NCBI RefSeq assembly: GCF_029027585.1
Contig: NZ_CP093397.1
Span: forward strand, 2,159,405-2,223,404
DNA length: 64,000 nucleotides
Source: Sulfurimonas sp.
Lineage (GTDB): Bacteria; Campylobacterota; Campylobacteria; Campylobacterales; Sulfurimonadaceae
Direction of reading: 5' to 3'
Below, piece after piece: positions 17,464 through 26,326 of this stretch; the first letter of the stretch is position 1; each line of letters begins with the position of its first letter. The translations under genes were made by a program, and so were the position numbers. The notes under the pieces were generated by a model. It was not told the origin of the DNA. It did no database searches and worked only from the letters and a program-made list of their open reading frames with translations.

Positions 17464-18583
17464 TTAGTCTTGTTGCTGTCGCATATAAGATGGAATATCT
17501 AGATAGTTATCATCAAAATTCCCACCAACAACTATTTTTGGACGAAGAATAGCTCTTGGTGCTGGAGTTTCTCCAACAAAGTCAGGGTCATTTGTTCCAG
17601 TGTTTAAGTCTTTTTCAAAACCTGTTGCTACTATGGTGATTTTTACATAGTTTGGTTCTATTGTTTCATCAGTTGAAGTTCCAAAAAGAACTTCTGCATC
17701 TTCATGTGCACTTTCATGTACAACATTCATAGCATCTGAAATTTCCATAAGTGGAAATTCAGGATGCATTTTAAAGTGAACTAAAACACCCATAGCACCA
17801 TTTATAGTCATATTGTCAAGTAAAGGAGATTCTATCGCTGCTTTTATAGCTTCATAAGCAGCATTTTCACCTTCAAATTCGCCAACACCCATAAGCGCCA
17901 TACCTTTATGACTCATTACTGTTTGTAAATCTGCGAAGTCAAGATTGATATCATTTTCTCCACTTGATAAAATAACACCAGATGTGCCACTCACAGCTTG
18001 GGCTAAAACACTATCTACAATTTTAAAGCTATCTTTTAGTCCAAGTCGTCTATCAATAATAGAAAGTAGTTTATCATTTGGAATAACAACTATAGAATCA
18101 CTTTCTTTTTTTAACTCATCAAGTCCAGCTTCAGCAATCTTAAGACGTTTTTTTTCCTTCAAAACCAAAAGGTTTAGTAACTATTGAGATAGTTAGAGCA
18201 CCAATTTCTTTTGCTATTTTGGCAACAATAGGAGCAGCCCCCGTTCCAGTTCCTCCACCAAGTCCAGCAGAGATGAAAACTATGTCAGCACCTTCAAGGG
18301 CACTTCTAATTTCATCATAATTTTCTAATGCTGAGTCTTTACCAATATTTGGCTTCATCCCAGCTCCAAGACCTTTGGTAAGTTTTGTTCCGATTTGAAT
18401 TTTAGAAGCACTTTCTGCTTCTTGTAATACTTGTGCATCAGTATTTATCATAATCATCTCAATGCCAGTAACACCTTCTTTAATCATGTGCCCAATCATA
18501 TTTCCGCCACCGCCACCAACGCCAACAGCAATAATTCTTGCACCGTTTAAATTTTTTGCTTCTTGTATATTAAATGGTTCCAT
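17464..18583 (-). CDS. ftsZ: Cell division GTPase FtsZ; one frameshift
   Basis: It polymerises at midcell into the division ring. The N-terminal part (18583 to about 18150) has the GTP-binding tubulin signature GGGTGTG at 109-115 and the VGGGGGNMI loop near residue 22. The C-terminal part has NDKLLS and the FADLQTVM and MGVGEFEG segments. The frame breaks at the T8 run 18148-18155: removing one base gives [16 protein letters not shown] and a continuous protein of about 372 residues. FtsZ is essential, so a real null mutation is very unlikely. ftsA lies 12 nt upstream, as in Helicobacter and Campylobacter. Confidence 0.95.
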
Positions 18584-18595
18584 TATCTCACTCCT

Positions 18596-19951
18596 TTAAA
18601 ATAACTGGGTAGCCCAGTTCCAAAACTTAGCTAAAGCTCCAGCTTCATCACTTTTTTTCTCTTTTTTAGATGGTAGAGTAACCATTTTATCTATTTTCTC
18701 ATCTTCTGAAGGAGCAACAGGAATCTCTGGCTCTTCTGAGAAGTTTATACTACTTTGTGCCATTGGTGTTTCGTTTGAATGTCGAACACGCTTATTTACA
18801 TCTATCTCATAAGGAGTAAATGAGTTTGAACTATACATGATGAGTCCAACTGCACTTGAATACTCAGCACTTCTTAGACTATCAAAAAGTCCGTCCATTT
18901 CTATGGGACGAGCAAGACGAACAGGTACTGAGCCAAAAGTAGCTATGGCTAAATCTCTGATTCCTTCCATTTTTGAAAATCCACCAGTTAGTACAATACC
19001 AGCACCAAGTTGATCTTTAAGACCACTATTTTCAATAAACTGAGCTAAAATCATAAGAGTTTCTTCAACTCTTGCATAAACAACATTATGTACTACTTCA
19101 AGAGATACTTCATGAGAAGTTGTTTCATCACCGATAATTGGAAGCTCTATAAGTTCATTGCTTGGTGTTAAAAGTGAGCCATAACTTAGTTTTACACTGT
19201 CTGCAATATTTAGTGGAGTATGAAGGGCCATTGATAAGTCACTTGTCACATGGTTTGAGCCAACTCCTAAGAAGTCATTATATCTTATGGAATTACCAGA
19301 ATGAATAGTAATATTACTTGTGTTTCCACCCATATCTATAACAGCTACTCCTAACTCTTTTTCATCTGTATTTAGAGTTGCGATAGAAGAAGCATAACCA
19401 TTCAAGACGATATTTTCTACTTCTACGCCAGCTCCACGAACAGCTTTTTTGAAATTGCTAAGATTTGATTTTTGAGTGGTAATAATGTGAGTTTCTACTT
19501 CAAGTCTAGATGCGTTCATTCCTAATGGGTCTTCTATATAGTCTTGATCATCTACTTTGAAGTTAAAAGGTAAAGCATGAAGAACATCATACTCATTTGG
19601 TATATTAGCGTTATACAAAGAAGTTTGCATAACTCTTTCTATTTCTTTAAAACTTATTTCTTTGTTTTGAATATTGACTATTCCATTTGAATTTAAACTT
19701 TTTGTGTATGCTCCAGAGATGGAAACGATAGCAGTTTTTACATCACTTCCAGAAACTCTTTTAGCATCTAAAAGAGCGACTTTTATAGATTTAGAAGCTA
19801 ACTCAATGTTAGTGATACTTCCTTTCTTTAAGCCTTGTGCTTTAGAAATTCCTGCACCTGTTATAGCTATGGAACCATCGTCAGCTATTTCGGCGATGAT
19901 TGCACATATCTTTGTAGAGCCAATATCTATGGCTAAAACAGTTCTACTCAA
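18596..19951 (-). CDS. ftsA: Cell division protein FtsA
   Basis: A 451-residue actin-like ATPase that tethers FtsZ to the membrane. The N-terminal phosphate loop VLAIDIGSTKICAII is at residues 4-18. The second nucleotide motif, AVIDMGGNTSNITI, is in the middle, and GIVLTGGFSKMEGI lies near residue 315. The C-terminal 75 residues are charged, ending in an amphipathic FWNWATQLF that would bind the membrane. It is followed by ftsZ after 12 nt and preceded by the ppiD-like gene after 1 nt, so the three are co-transcribed. Confidence 0.95.
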   Translation of the reverse strand: MSRTVLAIDIGSTKICAIIAEIADDGSIAITGAGISKAQGLKKGSITNIELASKSIKVALLDAKRVSGSDVKTAIVSISGAYTKSLNSNGIVNIQNKEISFKEIERVMQTSLYNANIPNEYDVLHALPFNFKVDDQDYIEDPLGMNASRLEVETHIITTQKSNLSNFKKAVRGAGVEVENIVLNGYASSIATLNTDEKELGVAVIDMGGNTSNITIHSGNSIRYNDFLGVGSNHVTSDLSMALHTPLNIADSVKLSYGSLLTPSNELIELPIIGDETTSHEVSLEVVHNVVYARVEETLMILAQFIENSGLKDQLGAGIVLTGGFSKMEGIRDLAIATFGSVPVRLARPIEMDGLFDSLRSAEYSSAVGLIMYSSNSFTPYEIDVNKRVRHSNETPMAQSSINFSEEPEIPVAPSEDEKIDKMVTLPSKKEKKSDEAGALAKFWNWATQLF

Positions 19952-19952
19952 C

Positions 19953-21419
19953 TTAGAGTCCTTCTATAAATATCTCTGTTTTGTACTTGTTTTGTAGGTT
20001 TTTAATTAAACCTTCATTAAACAAAGCACTCTTTAATCTAACAATAGAATTGTTTGGATTAGTGTTAGTATTACTAAGCAGTTTTTGTTCCAAAATATTA
20101 TATAAAACTACATTTCCATCTTTTAATGTAACAAAACCTCTTTTTTCTTTCGATGAGAATAAAGAGATAAGAAATTCATTTGCTTGTGCTGTTTTTAGTT
20201 GTGTTAATTTTATAGCATCTGAGTTAGTTATAAAGTCCGTTGTAGTCCCCTTAAATGTAGCAATAGAGCTTTTTGCTAACTCTATTAGTTTAACTCTTTT
20301 TTGCTCATTTATATAAATAGATAAGATGTCTTTTTTCGCTTCTTCGAATGACTTGATTTTTGAAGGATTTACTTTAATTAATTTGAATGTAAAATATTCA
20401 TCATTAACTATAACAGGTTTTAAATATGGAGAAGAAAGAGATAGTTTAGTGATTTTATCAAATGCCTCTAAACCAAAAGTATTATTAGATGCTGAGATAG
20501 TAGTACTTAATACTTCTACATCATCTCTAAGTTTGTCTTTTTTGTAAGCTATATATCCTCTTAGTGCAGCATCTTTTGTTGCTTTGTCATTTAACTCTAT
20601 GATAACAGAAGCTCTTGCCCCCTCGAGTGGAAGAAGTTTTGAATCAACATCTTTAAAATGAGTTTTATTTGCGTTGTAATGCTCAAGTATTTTACCCTCT
20701 TCGTACTTGCTTGATATGCGTTTTTGTTTTATATACGCAACTTCATATTCAACTTCACTCATAAAATTTTGTTGACTAGTTTCCCAATATGGTTTAAGTG
20801 CAGCATCTGAAGTGTCAATCTTTAGTTGTTTGTCATTTAAAACTTTATAGTCAATCTTATCGGCAATACTAACGATAGTATCTATTATTATTTCTTCATT
20901 TTTACTAACGCCAACAGGAAGTAGTTTGAGTGTTTTTTGTATTAGTAACTCTTTTCTTACATCTGTTTCGTATTCTTTAATGTTTCTATTGTTTCTTAGA
21001 AGAACTTCTTTATAGATTTCTTTGTTAAAAACTCCATCTTTATAAAAGAAGTCTTGACTTTTTATCTCGGCAAGTACCTCAGCATCACTGATTTCTAAGT
21101 CGTAAGATAAAGCGAGGTTTAAAACAAGTGCTTGATTTAGTAGCTGTTTTAGTGCTTGTTTTTGTAAACCAAAACTTTTTGCTTTTTCTTCATCAAAATT
21201 ACCTTGAAACATCTTGTTATATTGAGAATATAAATCTGAGTAAGTTTTTTGTAGTTCTCCCATTGTTATAGTTACATTACCAACTTTTGCTACTGAACCT
21301 GCTTTATCTCCATAGCTGTATTGTCCCCAGCCCACAAAACCTGCGCCAACGAAAGCGATAGTTGAAATCCAGATAGTAATTATGAGATATTTTTTATGTC
21401 TTTGCATCCATTGAATCAT
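19953..21419 (-). CDS. Membrane-anchored periplasmic PpiD/SurA-like chaperone
   Basis: A 488-residue protein with one N-terminal membrane helix (about residues 13-32) and a SurA_N-type region with the VAKVGNVTITMGELQ start. A long periplasmic part follows with parvulin-like segments (PPIC region about 230-380). It matches the PpiD layout: helix anchor, chaperone lobes and a weak parvulin domain. It helps fold outer-membrane proteins. In Helicobacter and relatives such a gene also lies between bioA and ftsA. Whether isomerase activity remains is unclear from sequence. Confidence 0.8.
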   Translation of the reverse strand: MIQWMQRHKKYLIITIWISTIAFVGAGFVGWGQYSYGDKAGSVAKVGNVTITMGELQKTYSDLYSQYNKMFQGNFDEEKAKSFGLQKQALKQLLNQALVLNLALSYDLEISDAEVLAEIKSQDFFYKDGVFNKEIYKEVLLRNNRNIKEYETDVRKELLIQKTLKLLPVGVSKNEEIIIDTIVSIADKIDYKVLNDKQLKIDTSDAALKPYWETSQQNFMSEVEYEVAYIKQKRISSKYEEGKILEHYNANKTHFKDVDSKLLPLEGARASVIIELNDKATKDAALRGYIAYKKDKLRDDVEVLSTTISASNNTFGLEAFDKITKLSLSSPYLKPVIVNDEYFTFKLIKVNPSKIKSFEEAKKDILSIYINEQKRVKLIELAKSSIATFKGTTTDFITNSDAIKLTQLKTAQANEFLISLFSSKEKRGFVTLKDGNVVLYNILEQKLLSNTNTNPNNSIVRLKSALFNEGLIKNLQNKYKTEIFIEGL

Positions 21420-21491
21420 TTAATATTACCTTATATGCGTTATTTTCGTAATTTTAGGTAAATTCGCATTAAAACTTGATAAAATCTCGAT

Positions 21492-22789
21492 ATGAAAAAT
21501 GAAGAACTTAAAAATAGGGATTTAAAAGTCCTTTGGCATCCATGTACCCAGATGAAAGACCATGAAACATTACCTCTTATTCCTATAAAAAAAGCTCATG
21601 GCGTTTGGCTTGAAGATTTTGAGGGAAATAAGTTTATAGATGCTGTTAGTAGCTGGTGGGTAAATATATTTGGACATACAAACAAATATATAAATGAGAA
21701 AATAAAAGAGCAGTTAGACACATTAGAACATGTGATATTAGCAGGTTTTACACATAAGGGTGTTGTTGAGTTGTCTGAGCGTTTAGTAAAACTAACACCA
21801 GAAGGACTTGAGAAATGTTTTTACTCAGATAATGGCTCAAGTGCGGTAGAAGTTGCTTTAAAGATGAGTTATCATGCGCATCTAAATGATGGCATCGATG
21901 GTAAAAATATTTTCGTTTCACTAACAAACTCTTATCACGGTGAAACTATCGGAGCACTTAGTGTTGGTGATGTTGAGTTATACAAACAAACTTATGAGCC
22001 ACTTTTGTTAAAAACAATACAAACGCCTGTTCCTTCTGACATGAGTATAGAGTCTGCAAAAATAGCTGCCCAAAAATTTGAAGAGTTATGTAAAAAAAGA
22101 TCAGATGAGCTAAGTGCAATAATCTTAGAACCTTTAGTTCAAGGGGCAGGGTATATGCATATGTATCATGAGGAGTTCTTAGTCTTAGTTCGCCAAATTT
22201 GTGATAAATACAATGTGCATTTAATCGCTGATGAAGTAATGGTTGGTTTTGGGAGAACAGGAGAACTTTTTGCTTGTCAAAAAGCAAACATAACACCTGA
22301 TTTTATAGTTCTCTCAAAAGGTTTAACGGGAGGTTATTTACCTCTTTCAGTCGTACTAACAACAAATGAAATTTATGCAAAATTTTACTGTGACTATGAT
22401 GAACATAAAGCATTCTTACATTCTCACTCATACACAGGCAACGCACTTGCTTGTGCTGCCGCAAACGCAACATTAGACATTTTTGAAAATGAAAATATTA
22501 TAGAAAAAAATAAAATTACTTCAAAATATATAGGTAAAAAATTAGAAAATTTTTAGAGTTACAAAATGTTGCATCTGTAAGACAAACAGGTATGATTTGT
22601 GCGATTGAGCTAAAAGGTTATGATTCATCACAGCGTATAGGTTTAAAGGTTTACCAGTATGCTCTTAAACATGAAGTTTTACTTAGACCACTTGGACATG
22701 TTATATACTTTATGCCACCTTATGTTATAACAAACAAAGAGATAGATAAAGTAATGGAAGTTGCTTATGAGGCTATCAAAACCTTATAA
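21492..22789 (+). CDS. bioA: Adenosylmethionine-8-amino-7-oxononanoate aminotransferase BioA; one frameshift
   Basis: It converts KAPA to DAPA in biotin synthesis using S-adenosylmethionine as amino donor. BioA hallmarks: LWHPCTQMKDHE near the start, SWWVNIFGH, the YSDNGSSAVEVALKMS loop, DEVMVGFGRTG, and the PLP lysine in FIVLSKGLTGGYLPLS. The frame breaks at the T5 run 22550-22554; one more T gives FLELQNVASVRQTG and continues into GHVIYFMPPYVI to a stop at 22789 (about 432 residues). It is divergent from ppiD and overlaps the convergent thioredoxin gene by 6 nt. Confidence 0.93.
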
Positions 22790-23113
22790 AGAAGGGTTTA
22801 TGATTTTTAATATATCATCGGAGAGTATAACTCCTTGACCCTCGTGTAAGATATGATTTTTATTTGTAAATATTATCATGGTTGGTAGTTGATATACATT
22901 GTAAGCTTCAGCAATCTCTGGTAAGTCATCTGTATTTACTAAGATTATTGAAATGTTTAACTCTTCTTCATCGACTTGTTCAAGCTCAGTGTCAAGCGCC
23001 ATACAAGCATCACAAAAATCAGAACCAAACTTTAAAATAACTATGTTGTTCTTTTGAAACTCGGCATCTAGTGTATCTTGAAAACTATTCTCATCTACTT
23101 CAAATATTGCCAT
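22784..23113 (-). CDS. Thioredoxin-like protein
   Basis: A 109-residue cytoplasmic protein with the thioredoxin fold. The active site is CDAC at 34-37 (instead of CGPC), the cis-proline is in QLPTM (Pro 77), and the C-terminal helix is short. It has no signal peptide. CDAC is unusual for a housekeeping thioredoxin and suggests a specialised reductase or isomerase. Its start is 17 nt after the end of the aldolase-like gene, so the two may be co-transcribed. Confidence 0.85.
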   Translation of the reverse strand: MAIFEVDENSFQDTLDAEFQKNNIVILKFGSDFCDACMALDTELEQVDEEELNISIILVNTDDLPEIAEAYNVYQLPTMIIFTNKNHILHEGQGVILSDDILKIINPSL

Positions 23114-23129
23114 TTATACCTTCCTTATT

Positions 23130-23720
23130 TTAATCAAAATTATAATCACTTCTAGAACTGTCAAGTAGTAAAAGTCTACAACTTTTTTCTAGTATTGCTA
23201 ACTGTTTTGCCATCTCATGTAAATCTCGGTTAAATGAGTAAACTCCATAACCGCGAATAACCATGATATTTATTTTTTTTGTTTGAAAATAGTAAGCGAT
23301 TTCACTTTGAGCTCTCTCATACCAATCTTCAAACTGTTTAGGGTCTATTATTTCTATGGAGCCTAACTCTTTAAATCCAAAGTAATCCTTAGGCGTTATA
23401 ATATTGTGTTCTAGAGAGTAAGCAGTTGTAAATGGAGGCATACTAAAGGAAACAAACTTAGCATCTGAGATTTGAGAGTAGATGCTAAAGTGAATACTTG
23501 AGTCAATACTTGCTCTATTCCATCTATAATCTTTTTTAAAATAAAGCTCAATCAAGGAGTTGTCATCTAAAGCATCAAAGATGGCTTCTTTAGTGTTAAT
23601 AATAAAACGGTTTGACTCTGTTTTAGCAGAAATAGAACCATGATAGATGCCAAAAAAATCTTTTCTAAACATAGATAATGCCAATATCGATAAGTTACTT
23701 TTTAAGTGCCCTCTATTCAT
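23130..23720 (-). CDS. Class II aldolase/adducin-domain protein, probably inactive as aldolase
   Basis: A 196-residue protein of the class II aldolase/adducin fold: GIYHGSISAKTESNRFIINTKEAI resembles the phosphate-binding start of FucA/AraD. Zinc-ligand positions look degraded: the HxH segment is SSIHFSIYS, and the usual HG metal site near the end is VIRGYGVYSFN with Tyr in place of His. An aldolase reaction is therefore doubtful; a structural or different enzymatic role is possible. It lies 15 nt after dnaJ on the same strand. Confidence 0.65.
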   Translation of the reverse strand: MNRGHLKSNLSILALSMFRKDFFGIYHGSISAKTESNRFIINTKEAIFDALDDNSLIELYFKKDYRWNRASIDSSIHFSIYSQISDAKFVSFSMPPFTTAYSLEHNIITPKDYFGFKELGSIEIIDPKQFEDWYERAQSEIAYYFQTKKINIMVIRGYGVYSFNRDLHEMAKQLAILEKSCRLLLLDSSRSDYNFD

Positions 23721-23735
23721 GTTTCAACCTTTATA

Positions 23736-24866
23736 CTATTTAAACCAACTTTTCATTTTATCGATGGCAGAGTCTAAAACACCTTCATGAGGTTTTGATT
23801 CTATGCCAAAAGAGTCTTGAAGTTTTGTCAAAAGTTCTTTTTGTTCATCATTTAGTTTTTTAGGATAAGTTATGTTTACTTGAGCGATTAAGTTTCCTTT
23901 ACCGTGTCCGTGAACATCTTCTATACCTTCATTTCTAAAAGTGAAATGTTGCTTGTCTTTTGTACCAACATCTAGTTTTAACGCTAACTCTCCTCTTAAA
24001 GATGGAATAGTTAAAGTTTCTCCAGCAACTGCTTGAGTGAAAAATACAGGTATAGCTATATAAACATCATTTCCTTCTCTTTGAAAGTGTTTATCAGGTT
24101 TTACCCCAAAGGTAACATATAAGTCCCCTCTTGAAGCGCGTTTACCAATATTTCCTTTGCCAGATACTCTTAAGCGATTACCCTCATCGATACCTTGGGG
24201 AATTTTTATAGTTACAGATTCTCTTGTTTCTTCATAACCATTCCCATGACAACTTGTACAAGCATCTGAAGGAGCATTTCCAGCACCATTACAAACTGGA
24301 CAAGTTTGAGAAAAAGTCATAAAACCTTGTTTTATAAAAACCTGACCTTGACCTTTACACTGTTTACAAGTTGAAAGTTTTGCGTTTTTAGCACCTGTAC
24401 CCTTACATGGTTTACAAGCTTTTTTATATGTAAATTCTACTTCTTTTTCACAGCCAAAAATAGCCTCATTAAAAGTTAAGTACATCTCTACTTCTAAATC
24501 TAGTTGATATTTTTCCATATCCTCTGGGTTTTGACGGCGACTTCTGCCTCCACCACCACCAAAACCATTAAACATATCTTCAAACATAGAGCCTAAATCA
24601 TCAAAACCACCAGATGAACGACGACCTCCGCCACCCATGCCTTGAAGTCCTTCTTTACCGTAACGGTCATAGATGCTTTTTTGTTTTTCATCACTTAAGC
24701 ATTGATAGGCTTCATTACATAGTTTAAACTTATGTTCAGCATCTTCATTACCTTGATTTTTATCAGGGTGATACATCTTAGCCATTTTTCTATACGCTTT
24801 TTTAATAGTTGTTTTATCAGCACTTTGTGTTACTTCTAATATCTCATAATAGCTTAGTTCTTGCAT
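23736..24866 (-). CDS. dnaJ: Chaperone DnaJ
   Basis: A 376-residue Hsp40 co-chaperone of DnaK. The J domain (about 1-70) has the HPD triad at 33-35. A Gly/Phe-rich linker with GGGGRRSSGGF follows. The zinc region has four CxxCxGxG modules (CKPCKGTG, CKQCKGQG, CPVCNGAG, CTSCHGNG). The C-terminal substrate-binding domains complete a full-length type I DnaJ. Its upstream side faces the island that separates it from mltA. Confidence 0.96.
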   Translation of the reverse strand: MQELSYYEILEVTQSADKTTIKKAYRKMAKMYHPDKNQGNEDAEHKFKLCNEAYQCLSDEKQKSIYDRYGKEGLQGMGGGGRRSSGGFDDLGSMFEDMFNGFGGGGGRSRRQNPEDMEKYQLDLEVEMYLTFNEAIFGCEKEVEFTYKKACKPCKGTGAKNAKLSTCKQCKGQGQVFIKQGFMTFSQTCPVCNGAGNAPSDACTSCHGNGYEETRESVTIKIPQGIDEGNRLRVSGKGNIGKRASRGDLYVTFGVKPDKHFQREGNDVYIAIPVFFTQAVAGETLTIPSLRGELALKLDVGTKDKQHFTFRNEGIEDVHGHGKGNLIAQVNITYPKKLNDEQKELLTKLQDSFGIESKPHEGVLDSAIDKMKSWFK

Positions 24867-24908
24867 ACTATATTAATATCCTACAAATAAATTTTTGCAA
24901 TTATATCG

Positions 24909-24931
24909 TTTTAAATTTAATATGAGTATAA
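24909..24931 (+). repeat. Left copy of 23-bp perfect direct repeat bounding the dnaJ-mltA island
   Basis: A 23-bp sequence starting TTTTAAATTT and ending GAGTATAA is repeated exactly at 26569-26591. The right copy lies just before the mltA start. Joining the left flank to the right flank would give a short ordinary dnaJ/mltA spacer, so the DNA between looks inserted. Confidence 0.7.
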
Positions 24932-24980
24932 GTGTTCTGCATAAGCTCTTTTCCTAGAATGAATTCGAGGCTGAGAGAAT

Positions 24981-24999
24981 AAAAAAACTCAATTTTTTT
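24981..24999 (-). terminator. Weak A7/T7 hairpin beyond the attC-like site
   Basis: Seven A, CTCAA, seven T form an A/T-only stem 8 nt from the attC-like element, with the T tract usable as a terminator in either direction. It is the only other structure between the left repeat and the attC-like site. Confidence 0.3.
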
Positions 25000-25006
25000 G
25001 AATACT

Positions 25007-25077
25007 TAATAACGGCTGTTTTGAGAAATACGAAGCCGCGCTTTGGTTTCTTATTTCTCTCCAAAATTTTGTTAGGT
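25007..25077 (-). other. Integron attC-like recombination site
   Basis: Read on the minus strand, the element starts with ACCTAAC (a perfect R'' box, RYYYAAC), 5 nt after the stop of the gene at 25083-25319. It ends with GTTATTA, keeping the invariant GTT of an R' box. Between them are two arms that pair almost fully: GAGAAATAAGAAACC against a complement matching 13 of 15 bases. Unpaired 5-nt spacers (AAAAT and GGCTG-type) and a TTTGG/TTTTG step with an extra G follow, as in the L boxes of attC. The length, 71 bp, is normal. A gene followed at once by attC is the cassette layout. No integrase is in the window. Confidence 0.5.
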
Positions 25078-25082
25078 TTGTG

Positions 25083-25319
25083 CTACCTAATAAGTACTAA
25101 ATCGCAAACATCTATCTCTGTATAACTATTTCTTGACACATGCCATTTTGAATCAAGTCGTAAAACAAATGTTCCTTCTCCAAATGGCTCATACTTAATT
25201 AATTTAACTTTTTCATCTCTATATTTCTTTTTCAATGGATTTAAAGGTTCAACTTTGTATATTTCATTTATAATGATTTCTACACTTCTGTTATATTTAC
25301 TATACTTACAATTTACCAA
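25083..25319 (-). CDS. Small protein of unknown function in the island
   Basis: A 78-residue protein with a TTG start preceded by AAGGA about 9 nt upstream. It is rich in Lys, Tyr and Val and has two Cys (residues 4 and 72). The pattern of short strands (KVKLIKYEPFGEGTFVLRLDSKWH) suggests a small beta-barrel such as an SH3-like fold, but I recognise no family. It lies 36 nt after the Sel1-repeat gene and directly before the attC-like element, as a cassette gene would. Confidence 0.6.
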   Translation of the reverse strand: MVNCKYSKYNRSVEIIINEIYKVEPLNPLKKKYRDEKVKLIKYEPFGEGTFVLRLDSKWHVSRNSYTEIDVCDLVLIR

Positions 25320-25355
25320 ATTATATCCTTAATTTATTACAATATTTTATTGTTT

Positions 25356-25802
25356 TTATTTCTTGTTTCTTATTTTTCTCATAAGCATTATTCTTTCTTT
25401 AAGCTCATTGTATGAATAGCATCCTATATCTAATCCATTATCACAAAGAGTTCCAAACATTTCAAATGCTCTTTTTCCATCTTTTTTCACTCCTCTTCCC
25501 TCTAAGTACATCATTGCTAAATTATGACAGGCTACCATATCTTCACCATCACAAGCTTTGCTATATAACTGTATTGCTTTTTGTAAATTTAGCCTTTTAC
25601 CTAAACCCTCATCGTAGCAGTATCCTGCTATTCGACAAGCATCCATATTGTTATCATCACAAGCTTTCTCATATAATTGTATTGCTTTATGAAAATCTCC
25701 ATTCTCATAGGCACTATTTGCTCTATTGTAATCGTTATAATAAAATTTAAAAAGTATTGTTCCAATAATTAAGATTACTACACCAATAAATATTTTATTC
25801 AC
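25356..25802 (-). CDS. Sel1-like repeat protein (Hcp type)
   Basis: A 148-residue protein with a GTG start preceded by AAAGG. An N-terminal hydrophobic segment (about residues 4-20) would anchor or export it. Then follow about three Sel1-like repeats of 36 residues with the KAIQLYEKACD...MDACRIAGYCY pattern. Each repeat carries paired Cys residues of the kind that form disulfides in the Helicobacter cysteine-rich proteins. It is probably periplasmic and involved in protein contacts; no enzyme activity is expected. Its location on a repeat-bounded island suggests horizontal gain. Confidence 0.8.
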   Translation of the reverse strand: MNKIFIGVVILIIGTILFKFYYNDYNRANSAYENGDFHKAIQLYEKACDDNNMDACRIAGYCYDEGLGKRLNLQKAIQLYSKACDGEDMVACHNLAMMYLEGRGVKKDGKRAFEMFGTLCDNGLDIGCYSYNELKERIMLMRKIRNKK

Positions 25803-26093
25803 ATTTCAACCTTTGATTTTTTTTATTGTATTTTTCATAATTTTTAGTGAAAATACAACTATTTATTTAAAGAACAGTATAGCACAAAGAACTATTAATT
25901 TTAATATTCAAGGAACACTTAAAAGATACCATAAAATTGAAAATATAGCTAATTTCATGACAAATCATCTTTTACATTTATTTTATGTCTTTATATGCTG
26001 AAACTAGTTGTTTTGATTTAAAAGTATGATTCCGACGGTGTAAAATATTGTGAGAATATAAAGTAATTTATTAGTTTAATTAAAAAGTATATA
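25803..26093. other. AT-rich gap without a convincing gene
   Basis: This roughly 290-bp stretch separates the minus-strand Sel1 gene from the plus-strand toxin-antitoxin pair. It is about 75-80% A+T. A 62-codon open frame at 25813-26001 lacks a ribosome binding site and has only poor, compositionally biased residues. I see no tRNA, second attC or transposon end here. It presumably holds promoters for both directions. Confidence 0.5.
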
Positions 26094-26110
26094 TCATTTT
26101 GATAAAATGA
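26094..26110. promoter_or_regulatory. Palindromic operator of the toxin-antitoxin operon
   Basis: TCATTTT-GAT-AAAATGA is a perfect 7-bp inverted repeat 27 bp before the antitoxin ATG at 26138, within the expected promoter. Type II antitoxins usually repress their own promoter through such sites. Confidence 0.55.
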
Positions 26111-26137
26111 CTTATATTTTAAATAGTGGAGATTAAA

Positions 26138-26326
26138 ATGCAAACATTAACAGTAAATATACAAAATGATACTTTAGTTGAAAAAGTTGTTTGGTTATTG
26201 GAACATTTCAAAAATGATGGATTAGAAATTACTTCAAGAGAAGATATTGAAGATTTAAAGCTTTTAAAATCTACAAAAAAAGAAGAAACTGTATCTTTTG
26301 AAAATTATTTAAAAAATGAAGATTGA
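26138..26326 (+). CDS. Antitoxin of a RelE/ParE-type toxin-antitoxin pair
   Basis: A 62-residue protein. The ATG at 26138 follows GGAG by 6 nt and is preferred over the in-frame GTG at 26126. The first half (QTLTVNIQNDTLVEKVVWLLEHF) looks like a dimerising DNA-binding part; the charged second half (EDIEDLKLLKSTKKEETVSFENYLKNED) would wrap the toxin. It overlaps the toxin gene by 11 nt, the usual coupling for type II pairs. It is not assignable to a named antitoxin family by eye. Confidence 0.75.
   Translation: MQTLTVNIQNDTLVEKVVWLLEHFKNDGLEITSREDIEDLKLLKSTKKEETVSFENYLKNED

Noticed and set aside
18140-18168. Programmed frameshift in ftsZ at the A8 run
   Set aside because: The repair needs a one-base skip (+1 sense), not the -1 slip typical of such runs, the truncated product would be useless, and eleven other genes' breaks show the same pattern, so error is simpler.
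24932-25006. tRNA or rRNA remnant near the left repeat
   Set aside because: A short GAATTCGAGG piece resembles a T-loop, but no acceptor or anticodon stem can be formed around it.
25813-26001. 62-codon plus-strand open frame in the island gap
   Set aside because: No ribosome binding site, low-complexity hydrophobic start, and composition like the surrounding AT-rich DNA; treated as non-coding.
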